Assembly (NCBI GenBank): GCA_905195085.1
Contig: CAJJUK010000016.1
Location: 1-32,083 of the forward strand
From: an uncultured Christensenella sp.
GTDB taxonomy: Bacteria > Bacillota > Clostridia > Christensenellales > UBA1242
Length of the DNA: 32,083 nt
Direction of reading: 5' to 3'
The position numbers and the translations under genes were made by a program. The notes beneath the pieces are model-generated. The model was not told the origin of the DNA. It searched no databases and saw only the letters and a program-made list of their open reading frames with translations. How positions within the stretch are numbered: the stretch's first letter is position 1; every line of letters starts with the position of its first letter. This document shows positions 22,522-31,465 of this stretch, one piece after another.

Positions 22522-24370
22522 ATATGTTTTCTGCCAAGAACATGGTTTTGAACTTTTCGTTCTTTTCAAACAATTCATCAAATGTTCCTGTGTCAATAAT
22601 TTTTCCACCATCAAGGAAGAAAATCTTGTCAACATCTTTGATTGTTGAAAGTCTGTGAGCAACAATAACGACCGTGCTTCTTCCTTTCAAACCATCAATA
22701 CTTTTCTTGATTTCTCCCTGCGCAAAATTATCCAAAGAACTTGTGCTCTCGTCAAAAATGATTATATTGGAATTTCTTAGCAATGCTCTGGCAATTGCAA
22801 GTCTTTGTTTTTGTCCGCCAGAAAGTTTGATTCCGCTTTCCCCAACTTTTGTGTCAAGTCCTTTAGGCAATGTTGAAACAAACTCTTCCAAAGATGCTTT
22901 CTTGATTGCATCAACAATTTCTTCATCAGTGGCATCAGCCTTTGCCAAGAGCAAGTTCTCTTTGATTGTCATATCAAATATGTAAGGAAATTGATTAACC
23001 AAAGAAATTGTGCTTCTCAAAGTTTCTTTATCAAGAGATTTAATATCAATACCATCAATCAAAACTTGTCCATCGTCTGCTTCATACATTTTGCTCATCA
23101 AGTTGAGGATTGTGGATTTTCCACTTCCGCTTTTACCAACAAAAGCAACAGTCGTGTTTGGTTGAATTTTGAAAGACAGTTTGTCAAAAATTTTGTTCTC
23201 GGAAACAAGTTTTTTGTTTCTTTTGTACTTATTTTTGCTCTTTTTTGCTTTCTTTTCCTTTCCTTTTTTGAACAAATCATCTGCAGTCAATTCTTCATAT
23301 TCATACTCTTTGAAAGTGTAACTAACATCTTTAAATTCAATTTCTCCAACCAAGTTATCAACGGAGAGTGTTCCAAATTTTTCTGTCACAAATTCATCTT
23401 CGTCGAAAAGCGAGAACATTCTGCTGTGGCAAACTTTGATGTTGACAAATGTATTTGCAAGATTTCCGGCATTGTAAACAACATCCCACAAGGAACCACG
23501 ATTGGAATAGACAATCATAAACGATGCAAGAGTCAAAAGTCCCTTATCCATGAGATAGATTCCCAAAACGAGAACTGCCAACGTTCCAATTCCAATTATG
23601 AAGTTTCTAACTGACCAAAAATTTACATCAGTTTTGTCAAGTTTGTATCTTTGATTACGATAATCCTCATAATATTCTTTTGAAACTTCAGAAAGTTTAT
23701 CTTCCAATCCCAAAGACTTGATGTCTTTTTCACTTCTCACGATTTCAGTCGTCAAAGAATTAACTTTATCATTTTTACGGCGAACAATCCATCTGTTTTT
23801 ACGACGAATTTTAACACGCTTATATTCAATAATTCCTGCAATAACTGCCAAAACCACCAACGCAAGAGAAATCCATGCATTCAATGTTGTGATGTAGATT
23901 AACATGACTGTTGATGTTATGATTGTCATAATCATATCAACCAGAGATGCAAGGTTGTCCACAATTTGTGCAGGATCTTCAACAATACGCTGAACAAAGG
24001 TTCCTGTGTCATGATCGTTGTAGGTTTTTGAATTGAGTTTGAACGCTTGTTTTGCTAAATCAAGGTTTAAGAGTGACATAATTTTGTTGGAATATTTGAA
24101 ATAGATCAGATTGATAAAATACCAACATAATCTTTGAAAAACAGAAATTCCAATGATTGCAAGAAGCAAAAATATTGCTTTTTGAAAATCTTGTAATGTG
24201 ATAAGTTCAATGGTTCTTGCCATAAAAATTGTCAAGAAAATGTCACAAACACAAGCAAAAGCAGTCAGCAAAATATAAAGGAAAATCCATCCTTTAAACT
24301 TCTTAAGATACATACCTATATTTGGTTTTTTAGGTTTGGTATCTTTTTTCTTCTTTACCTTATTTTTCAT
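22520..24370 (-). CDS. ABC exporter, fused membrane and ATPase domains
   Basis: A 616-aa half-transporter of the MsbA/LmrA/BmrA type. Six membrane helices occupy about residues 25-310. The nucleotide-binding domain has Walker A GKSGSGKST (about 412), the signature LSGGQKQRL (about 516), Walker B NIIIFDEST (about 535) with catalytic Glu, and the H-loop VAHRLSTI (about 568). A Lys-rich insert of about 30 residues (around 355-385) lies at the start of the ATPase domain and is unusual. The substrate is not deducible; drug, lipid or peptide export is typical. GGGAGG precedes the ATG. It sits behind a long leader with a tiny ORF and appears to act as a homodimer, since no partner gene is adjacent. 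Confidence 0.92.
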   Translation of the reverse strand: MKNKVKKKKDTKPKKPNIGMYLKKFKGWIFLYILLTAFACVCDIFLTIFMARTIELITLQDFQKAIFLLLAIIGISVFQRLCWYFINLIYFKYSNKIMSLLNLDLAKQAFKLNSKTYNDHDTGTFVQRIVEDPAQIVDNLASLVDMIMTIITSTVMLIYITTLNAWISLALVVLAVIAGIIEYKRVKIRRKNRWIVRRKNDKVNSLTTEIVRSEKDIKSLGLEDKLSEVSKEYYEDYRNQRYKLDKTDVNFWSVRNFIIGIGTLAVLVLGIYLMDKGLLTLASFMIVYSNRGSLWDVVYNAGNLANTFVNIKVCHSRMFSLFDEDEFVTEKFGTLSVDNLVGEIEFKDVSYTFKEYEYEELTADDLFKKGKEKKAKKSKNKYKRNKKLVSENKIFDKLSFKIQPNTTVAFVGKSGSGKSTILNLMSKMYEADDGQVLIDGIDIKSLDKETLRSTISLVNQFPYIFDMTIKENLLLAKADATDEEIVDAIKKASLEEFVSTLPKGLDTKVGESGIKLSGGQKQRLAIARALLRNSNIIIFDESTSSLDNFAQGEIKKSIDGLKGRSTVVIVAHRLSTIKDVDKIFFLDGGKIIDTGTFDELFEKNEKFKTMFLAENI

Positions 24371-24423
24371 ATAACCTCCCTATAATTTTTTATACGAAGG
24401 TCTCAATTATCTTTCAATAGTTT

Positions 24424-24432
24424 ATTATATCA
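24424..24432 (-). promoter_or_regulatory. Proximal extended -10 promoter of the ABC exporter
   Basis: TGATATAAT (TATAAT at 24424-24429) about 55 nt before the gene; no clear -35 box. Confidence 0.5.
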
Positions 24433-24476
24433 GACAAAAAAGGCCAAACGCATAAATGTTTTTGTTTGAATTTTTG

Positions 24477-24503
24477 TTAGACTTTACAATTATCATTTTT
24501 CAT
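24477..24503 (-). CDS. Candidate 8-aa leader peptide upstream of the ABC exporter
   Basis: The ORF reads MKNDNCKV and stops with TAA. AAAAGGGGG lies 4 nt upstream of the ATG, a believable ribosome binding site. It is in the transcript expected from the distal promoter at 24550-24578 and lies inside an 8-bp inverted repeat AGACTTTA/TAAAGTCT (24479-24486 with 24528-24535). A regulatory role is inference. Confidence 0.4.
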   Translation of the reverse strand: MKNDNCKV

Positions 24504-24549
24504 TTGACCCCCTTTTGTTAAATTTTCTAAAGTCTTGTTCGACGCTGTT

Positions 24550-24578
24550 AATATAACATCAAAAATTGTCGATGTCAA
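24550..24578 (-). promoter_or_regulatory. Distal promoter of the ABC exporter leader
   Basis: TTGACA (24573-24578), 17 bp, TATATT (24550-24555). Transcription would start near 24543 and give a leader of about 170 nt. Confidence 0.7.
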
Positions 24579-24595
24579 TAATTTTTTAAAAATTA

Positions 24596-24627
24596 ATAAA
24601 AAAACATCTCAAAAAAGATGTTTTTAT
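24596..24627 (-). terminator. Terminator of the lipoprotein operon
   Basis: AAAACATCT pairs with AGATGTTTT around a 6-nt loop, followed by T-run on the minus strand. Confidence 0.8.
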
Positions 24628-24637
24628 TCTTTTATGA

Positions 24638-25036
24638 TTATTTCGCAGGAACTTCAAGTTTAGTCAATATTGTTTGCAATTCTGCTTTGCCTTGAATAAT
24701 GCTATATTTCTGAGTTTTTCCATCAACTGTCCAAATTTTGATTTTTGCAAATCCGCCAACACCACTTACTTTTGCCTTAGTGATTTTTGATTTGTTGTAC
24801 GCAAACGCAGATTGAAAGTTGATTTCTTTGTTCGTGTAAGGAACAAAAACAAGTTGCTCCCCAATTTTTGAAACAGCATAACATTTGTTATTTGCACCCG
24901 CAATTGCTGCTCCAATCATTCCTCCCCAAAAAGCAGCTGTAGAAGTGTTAACTGTTTGGCACAACGCAACCAAACCATCTTCAGCATAATTCTTTGCAAT
25001 CATTTGTTCCTTTATATCCTTATATTTCAAAGCCAT
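24638..25036 (-). CDS. Small protein of unknown function, second gene of the phase-variable operon
   Basis: A 132-aa product with no signal peptide. A glycine- and alanine-rich hydrophobic patch (AAFWGGMIGAAIAG, about residues 33-46) is followed by a beta-rich half (CYAVSKIGEQLVFVPYTNKE ... FAKIKIWTVDGKTQKYSIIQ) that recalls bacterial PH-like folds; this is a weak impression. GGAGG lies 9 nt before the ATG. It starts 14 nt after the lipoprotein gene, so both share the poly-C promoter. Confidence 0.65.
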   Translation of the reverse strand: MALKYKDIKEQMIAKNYAEDGLVALCQTVNTSTAAFWGGMIGAAIAGANNKCYAVSKIGEQLVFVPYTNKEINFQSAFAYNKSKITKAKVSGVGGFAKIKIWTVDGKTQKYSIIQGKAELQTILTKLEVPAK

Positions 25037-25050
25037 TTGTGTTCTCCTCC

Positions 25051-25551
25051 TTATAATACTTCAATTGTGGTTGCCCAATCTAAGAATTGTGTCTTATATG
25101 CTTCAGCCCTTGTTTCATAGCACGAAAATTGACAAAGCCAGAATGCATCAGTTCCTTTCTTTGCAACAGCAAGGTAATAGAAATTATTACCCTGAGAAAC
25201 ATTTGTGTAATAAAAATAAACCAAATTTCTTTCTCCGTCAACAAAGACATCGCTCATTGAATCAAGGCTGTTTGAATCTACAATTGCTTGAGCATATTCT
25301 TGTTCTGTCCAATTTTCATCAGTCCCTTGAGTGTTGAAAACCACTTTTTCTGCCAAAAATGCTTTGTCCGCGGTTGACAATGCCAAACTATAACCATACA
25401 TGCTATATTCTTGAAACTCATTTGTTAAGGTTACACTGATTCCGTCATCAGAACTGAATGTTTTTTCAGTTGTTCCACAGCCAGCCAACATCAAAACAGA
25501 TGATAAACAAGCCACAACAAAAGCTCCAATTCCCAAGATTTTCTTTTTCAT
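25051..25551 (-). CDS. Lipoprotein of unknown function
   Basis: A 166-aa product with a lipoprotein signal peptide: two or three lysines, a hydrophobic stretch (ILGIGAFVVACLSSVLM) and the lipobox LAGC, making Cys25 the lipidated residue. The mature part is acidic and rich in Tyr/Phe, about the size of small PsbP/DUF-type lipoproteins, but no family is recognised. GGGAG lies 8 nt before the ATG. Expression depends on a promoter with a 9-C spacer tract, so it may be phase-variable, which fits a surface-exposed protein. Confidence 0.8.
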   Translation of the reverse strand: MKKKILGIGAFVVACLSSVLMLAGCGTTEKTFSSDDGISVTLTNEFQEYSMYGYSLALSTADKAFLAEKVVFNTQGTDENWTEQEYAQAIVDSNSLDSMSDVFVDGERNLVYFYYTNVSQGNNFYYLAVAKKGTDAFWLCQFSCYETRAEAYKTQFLDWATTIEVL

Positions 25552-25571
25552 TTTTTCTCTCCCTTTTTATT

Positions 25572-25599
25572 ATTATACTGCGGGGGGGGGAGTTGTCAA
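25572..25599 (-). promoter_or_regulatory. Poly-C spacer promoter of the lipoprotein operon
   Basis: TTGACA (25594-25599) and TATAAT (25572-25577) are both perfect. The 16-bp spacer contains nine consecutive C (G at 25582-25590 on the plus strand). Gain of one C gives the optimal 17 bp, so slippage would tune transcription. The leader is about 15 nt. Confidence 0.85.
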
Positions 25600-25641
25600 G
25601 GGTTTATAAAGAAATTATCCTAATTTTTAATAAAATAAAAC

Positions 25642-25690
25642 AAAAAAGCACCCTCATGCGGATGCTTCAATGATTAACCGGCAGTGTTCT
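25642..25690 (-). repeat. Diverged duplicate of the 5S 3' end and terminator
   Basis: This stretch matches 25779-25827: both contain the 5S 3' end (ATTAACCGGCAGTGTTCT on the plus strand) and a terminator with the same TCATGC loop. In this copy AAGCATCC pairs with GGGTGCTT, followed by TTTTTT. Confidence 0.7.
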
Positions 25691-25764
25691 TAGACGATTC
25701 ATCGTCGCATCACCACGGACACTTATTCTTCTGGGTGATATTTTTCTGAAAAATGGAACACTGC
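25681..25764 (-). ncRNA. Possible four-way-junction RNA downstream of 5S
   Basis: A 9-bp perfect stem GCAGTGTTC (25756-25764) / GAACACTGC (25681-25689) closes a domain with three hairpins: ATTTTT/AAAAAT (25740-25754), ATCACC/GGTGAT (25709-25739) and GACGA-TGAA-TCGTC (25693-25706, UGAA tetraloop). A terminator follows. It shares its 3' strand with 5S rRNA but the rest is unrelated. Whether it is expressed is unknown. Confidence 0.35.
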
Positions 25765-25778
25765 ATCTAATTAAAAAG

Positions 25779-25806
25779 AAAAAACCCACCTCATGCGGTG
25801 AGTTTC
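25779..25806 (-). terminator. Terminator of 5S rRNA
   Basis: AACTCACC pairs with GGTGGGTT around GCATGA, followed by a T-run on the minus strand. Confidence 0.8.
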
Positions 25807-25811
25807 ATCAT

Positions 25812-25931
25812 TAACCGGCAGTGTTCTATTTTTCCGGGCCGTCGCCAGCCAAGTATTTTCGACGATGAGAAGCTTAACTTCTGTGTTCGGGATGAGAACA
25901 GGTGGACCTTCTCTCTATCGCCACCGGTTAT
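25812..25931 (-). rRNA. rrf: 5S ribosomal RNA
   Basis: About 118-120 nt with the terminal helix (AACCGGTGGC at the 5' end against ACTGCCGGTT at the 3' end), the conserved loop CCACCTGTTCTCATCCCGAA and CAGAAGTTAAGC. Ends are approximate. It is followed by a terminator and preceded by a promoter whose start falls at the mature 5' end. Confidence 0.93.
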
Positions 25932-25934
25932 GGT

Positions 25935-25963
25935 ATAATAACATTTCCTTTTCAAAAAGTCAA
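25935..25963 (-). promoter_or_regulatory. Dedicated promoter of 5S rRNA
   Basis: TTGACT (25958-25963), 17 bp, TATTAT (25935-25940); +1 is predicted at about 25928-25930. A 15-bp palindrome ATATTAT-C-ATAATAT (25966-25980) lies just upstream. Confidence 0.6.
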
Positions 25964-25980
25964 TGATATTATCATAATAT

Positions 25981-26033
25981 TTTGAATATTGCCTATTTAA
26001 AAAAGGAGGATAGGATAGGTGGCAATATTCAAA
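25981..26033. repeat. 13-bp inverted repeat between 23S and 5S
   Basis: TTTGAATATTGCC (25981-25993) is a perfect inverted copy of GGCAATATTCAAA (26021-26033) across a 27-bp spacer. No T-run follows, so it is not a plain terminator; it could be an RNA processing stem. Confidence 0.75.
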
Positions 26034-26042
26034 CAGAGACAA

Positions 26043-26069
26043 GTTCTCTGACAACTACACACTTAGAAG
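26043..26069 (-). other. 3' arm of the 23S processing stalk
   Basis: On the minus strand this 27-nt arm pairs along its entire length (three G-U pairs) with the arm at 29231-29257, bracketing 23S rRNA. This is the usual double-stranded substrate of RNase III. Confidence 0.75.
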
Positions 26070-26140
26070 GAAGCAAAAATGGAAATATTAAGCAATTTGA
26101 GTTCTCAAATTAGCATGGCTTAAAATTTCACTAAATCCGT

Positions 26141-29075
<2,935 letters not shown>

Positions 29076-29304
29076 ATATTGATTTGGATTTCTTAGCATT
29101 TTCGCTTTGTTGCTACCTATTATATATAGCAACTTTTACTCGACTTAAAATTTGAGTATGCAAATATCGTATTACATTAAAAACTAATTAAATTTAAAAA
29201 GTTTAAACTCGTAATAATATTTGACTTTATCTTCTAAATATGTAGTTGTCAAAGAACTTTTGTTGACAGTTGACTCATTCATCAACCTCTCTTGCGGTGT
29301 CAAC
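29076..29304 (-). other. 5' leader of 23S rRNA
   Basis: About 230 transcribed nt. It contains the 5' arm of the processing stalk (29231-29257, starting GTTCTTTGACAACTAC) and a stem GTTGCTA/TAGCAAC near 29108-29132. No gene is seen. Confidence 0.6.
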
Positions 29305-29310
29305 ATGCGT

Positions 29311-29340
29311 ATTCTAACACAATGGGAAAATCTTTGTCAA
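29311..29340 (-). promoter_or_regulatory. Promoter of 23S rRNA
   Basis: TTGACA (29335-29340), 18 bp, TAGAAT (29311-29316), preceded by an A/T-rich block to about 29480 that resembles an UP element. Transcription starts near 29304. Confidence 0.75.
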
Positions 29341-29498
29341 CACTTTTTTCAAAAAAATTTTAAAAATTTTCAACTTTTTTTTAAGAATTTTTTAAAAGCC
29401 GGGGCGTCTTGCCGTGTGTTCGCAAAAAAGGTCGAAAAATAGCCAAAAATTTCTAAAAAATTTTTTTGAAAAAGATAAAATTTTTTTGAAAATAATAA

Positions 29499-29523
29499 AA
29501 AAGTGGTCCCAAGACCACCTTAA
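29499..29523 (-). terminator. Terminator of the small membrane protein gene
   Basis: GGTGGTC pairs with GACCAC around TTGG, followed by TTTTTT on the minus strand. Confidence 0.8.
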
Positions 29524-29525
29524 AT

Positions 29526-29795
29526 TTATGGATTACCAGCAACTAAATGATACCAATACAACCAAATAGCCAAAGTTAATATTATCAAAGCAAATGACAC
29601 AACCAATCCTTTCCTGTAACCATAGAAAAATGTTTCTCTCATCTCCCCTTGATATGTGAAACCTATCACCACACCAGCCAGATTGAAAACGATAGCACAA
29701 AGGATTCCCACCCAGAACTTGTCATTGTTTTTCTTATATTGGCTTTCATTCTCATTTCTTTCATCTTCTTTCCAGTTATTTAAATCCTCACTCAT
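29526..29795 (-). CDS. Small two-helix membrane protein, phase-variable promoter
   Basis: An 89-aa product: polar, Asn/Asp/Lys-rich N-terminus (about 27 residues), then two membrane helices (FWVGILCAIVFNLAGVVIGF and GLVVSFALIILTLAIWLYWY) joined by a short loop. No family is recognised. The ATG at 29795 follows GGGAGGGG and is preferred over the ATG at 29810, which lies upstream of or at the likely transcription start. Its promoter holds a 10-C tract. Confidence 0.65.
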   Translation of the reverse strand: MSEDLNNWKEDERNENESQYKKNNDKFWVGILCAIVFNLAGVVIGFTYQGEMRETFFYGYRKGLVVSFALIILTLAIWLYWYHLVAGNP

Positions 29796-29812
29796 ATCCC
29801 CTCCCATCATTC

Positions 29813-29845
29813 ATTTTATCATGGGGGGGGGGAGGGAGTTGTCAA
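29813..29845 (-). promoter_or_regulatory. Poly-C spacer promoter of the small membrane protein gene
   Basis: TTGACA (29840-29845) is followed by ACTCCCT and ten C (29823-29832). TAAAAT (29813-29818) lies 21 bp away, and CATGAT (29818-29823) 16 bp away. Loss of several C would bring TAAAAT to 17 bp. The first 12 bases equal those of the promoter at 25572-25599. Confidence 0.7.
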
Positions 29846-29859
29846 CCAAATAAATAATA

Positions 29860-29890
29860 AAAGACAGTATGCTTTTCTACTGTTTTTAGA
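29860..29890 (-). terminator. Terminator of the riboswitch-controlled lipoprotein gene
   Basis: ACAGTA pairs with TACTGT around GAAAAGCA, followed by CTTTTATT on the minus strand. Confidence 0.6.
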
Positions 29891-29902
29891 AAAGTTTTTG
29901 TT

Positions 29903-30361
29903 TCAGCGAATCATTTCAATGTCTTGATGAATGTAGGTCGAATGACTTGTCACACTTTCTTCTTCCATTTCCAAAGTCGCTTCCTCAACCATTTCACGAG
30001 CACAGTCACAAACGACATCATACTTATCTTCTGCTGGGCAACCTTGATAATAAACTGTAAACTGGTATGTCGCAAGTTCCCTTCCACAATTAAACTTAAG
30101 AACTGGAATTACTGAAATATATCCACCCTTGCCAGAGTAGTTTACGTCAAAATATTTGATTATTTCGCTTCCCTTATGAATGGTCCCCACCCCATTTTCA
30201 TTCAAAACAATTGGAACATCCTTATATATAAGCAATGATTTCAAAGATTCTGAATATTCTTTTTCTTCTTCTCCTTCAGAACATCCCGTTGAGCCAAGTG
30301 CAGTTCCTGCAATTAACGCACACACTCCAATTGTTGCAAATTTTTTTAACATCTTTTTCAT
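29903..30361 (-). CDS. Lipoprotein of unknown function under a Mn2+ riboswitch
   Basis: A 152-aa product with a lipoprotein signal: Lys-rich start, hydrophobic ATIGVCALIAGTALG, then STGC with lipidated Cys27. The mature part is acidic, starting EGEEEKEYSES, with four further cysteines (KFNCGRE, QGCPAED, VVCDC) and a Glu-rich tail (MVEEATLEMEEES). Clusters of Cys/Asp/Glu could bind metal, but this is inference. GGAG and GGAA lie upstream of the ATG. The gene is alone behind a yybP-ykoY-type riboswitch with terminator, and its own terminator follows. Confidence 0.75.
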   Translation of the reverse strand: MKKMLKKFATIGVCALIAGTALGSTGCSEGEEEKEYSESLKSLLIYKDVPIVLNENGVGTIHKGSEIIKYFDVNYSGKGGYISVIPVLKFNCGRELATYQFTVYYQGCPAEDKYDVVCDCAREMVEEATLEMEEESVTSHSTYIHQDIEMIR

Positions 30362-30398
30362 TTCCTTCTTTCTCCTTTTAAATTTATTTTAAGTTCAG

Positions 30399-30436
30399 AA
30401 AAAAAAGACTTTCTGAACCATGATTCAAAAAGTCTT
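30399..30436 (-). terminator. Riboswitch expression-platform terminator
   Basis: AAGACTTTTTGAATC pairs with GGTTCAGAAAGTCTT, followed by TTTTTT. The 5' arm overlaps the 3' strand of riboswitch helix P1, so the two structures exclude each other. Confidence 0.8.
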
Positions 30437-30522
30437 GTTAAAGCAATTTGCTCTCACAAAGCAGGATTTCTCCGCAATGACGCCTTGTGACCACTTACAG
30501 TGTGGAAACTACTCCCTTTTTA
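30426..30522 (-). promoter_or_regulatory. yybP-ykoY (manganese) riboswitch
   Basis: Minus strand, from the transcription start: AAAAAGGGAGTAG (the family's 5' signature), hairpin CCAC/GTGG, then the P3 arm CACAAGGCGTCA...GCTTTGTG with an inner GGA-GAAA-TCC stem, then AGCAA/TTGCT and AACAAGACTTTTT, the 3' P1 strand. The order matches known yybP-ykoY RNAs. The family senses Mn2+ and usually turns on exporters; P1 formation blocks the terminator, so this should be an ON switch. Confidence 0.8.
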
Positions 30523-30529
30523 TGAGCAT

Positions 30530-30558
30530 ATTATAACTTACGACAATGCGATTGTCAA
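30530..30558 (-). promoter_or_regulatory. Promoter of the riboswitch-lipoprotein unit
   Basis: TTGACA (30553-30558), 17 bp, TATAAT (30530-30535): a perfect consensus promoter, with transcription starting at the riboswitch 5' end (about 30523). Confidence 0.9.
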
Positions 30559-30632
30559 TACCCAATTTTTCAGATTTTTACATTTTTGGCACTATATATA
30601 ATGTTTATTATTTATATTATTTTTATATATAA

Positions 30633-30658
30633 TAAAAAAGACTTTTGCAGTCTTTTGT
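30633..30658 (-). terminator. Terminator of the 30659-31318 gene
   Basis: AAAAGACT pairs with AGTCTTTT around a 5-nt loop, followed by TTTATT on the minus strand. Confidence 0.8.
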
Positions 30659-31318
30659 TTATTTGGTCTTCTTCTTTGCTTCGTCAACCCATTCGTGAGT
30701 CCCATCCATATGGAAAACCATATCACCTCTAACAACGCTTGCATTTGCGTATACCTTTTCCATTTTCTCCATGGTTAATGTTCGTTTTGTATCTTCGCCA
30801 TATTCCCCTGCCACAACATCAACAATGACAGAATCAACCTTTTCTTTGAATTTTGGATTTTCTTCAAGTATTGCTCTTTTACCATAGTTCTCTATGACCT
30901 TCAAAAGAGCAGAAGATACATTTGCATCACTAAACATTTTGTTGATGTTTGGATTCTTGACAATTTTCAAAAGGTCACACGCTTCATCACAATAGCCCAA
31001 TTTGATTGCTGGTCCCAAAAGCTTCATTGACATATTATAAACTTTTTGTTGAGCTTCTTCACTCATTGGCATTCCTTCCAGTTTCTGAAGTCTCTCAATA
31101 ATGTCAGCATAAATTTTCAACTGACTTGAGACTTTTTTGTCAACCTTTTTGAAATTGAAACTCAAATATCTTGATGCTGTTGAAAAATAACGGTCACTAA
31201 TAAAAGAGAACGTTCTCTTACTTTTATTAATGTCATTAACCAATTCGTCTACTTCCAACTCAAGCAAATTGAAATATTGTTCTTCCATCATCTTTATGTA
31301 TGCTTTATTATTTTCCAT
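30659..31318 (-). CDS. Helical protein of unknown function
   Basis: Not recognised. The 219-aa product is mostly helical, Lys/Glu-rich, without signal peptide or membrane helix. Residues 1-80 may form a coiled coil (MMEEQYFNLLELEVDELVND, then ADIIERLQKLEGM). The end is distinct: VVRGDMVFHMDGTHEWVDEA. AGGAG lies 6 nt before the ATG. It is a single-gene unit with its own promoter and terminator. Confidence 0.7.
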   Translation of the reverse strand: MENNKAYIKMMEEQYFNLLELEVDELVNDINKSKRTFSFISDRYFSTASRYLSFNFKKVDKKVSSQLKIYADIIERLQKLEGMPMSEEAQQKVYNMSMKLLGPAIKLGYCDEACDLLKIVKNPNINKMFSDANVSSALLKVIENYGKRAILEENPKFKEKVDSVIVDVVAGEYGEDTKRTLTMEKMEKVYANASVVRGDMVFHMDGTHEWVDEAKKKTK

Positions 31319-31341
31319 ATAACTCTCCTTAAACCTTTTGT

Positions 31342-31370
31342 ATGATAACTCATCAAAACGATTTTGTCAA
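31342..31370 (-). promoter_or_regulatory. Promoter of the 30659-31318 gene
   Basis: TTGACA (31365-31370), 17 bp, TATCAT (31342-31347). Confidence 0.8.
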
Positions 31371-31465
31371 TACATAAAGAAAAACAGTTTTCGCAAAAAA
31401 CAAGAAAAAACTACAAATAAATCATATTTTTTTGAGATTTTTGTGAAAAATTTTCAACTTTTTAA

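Noticed and set aside
30659..31318. KwaB partner for the KwaA-like gene
   Set aside because: The protein is too short and lacks any DUF4868-like pattern; it also has its own promoter and terminator.
31371..31465. Terminator after the 31466-32044 gene
   Set aside because: Only weak A/T-rich pairing (GAAAATTTTTC) is present; no stable stem with a T-run.
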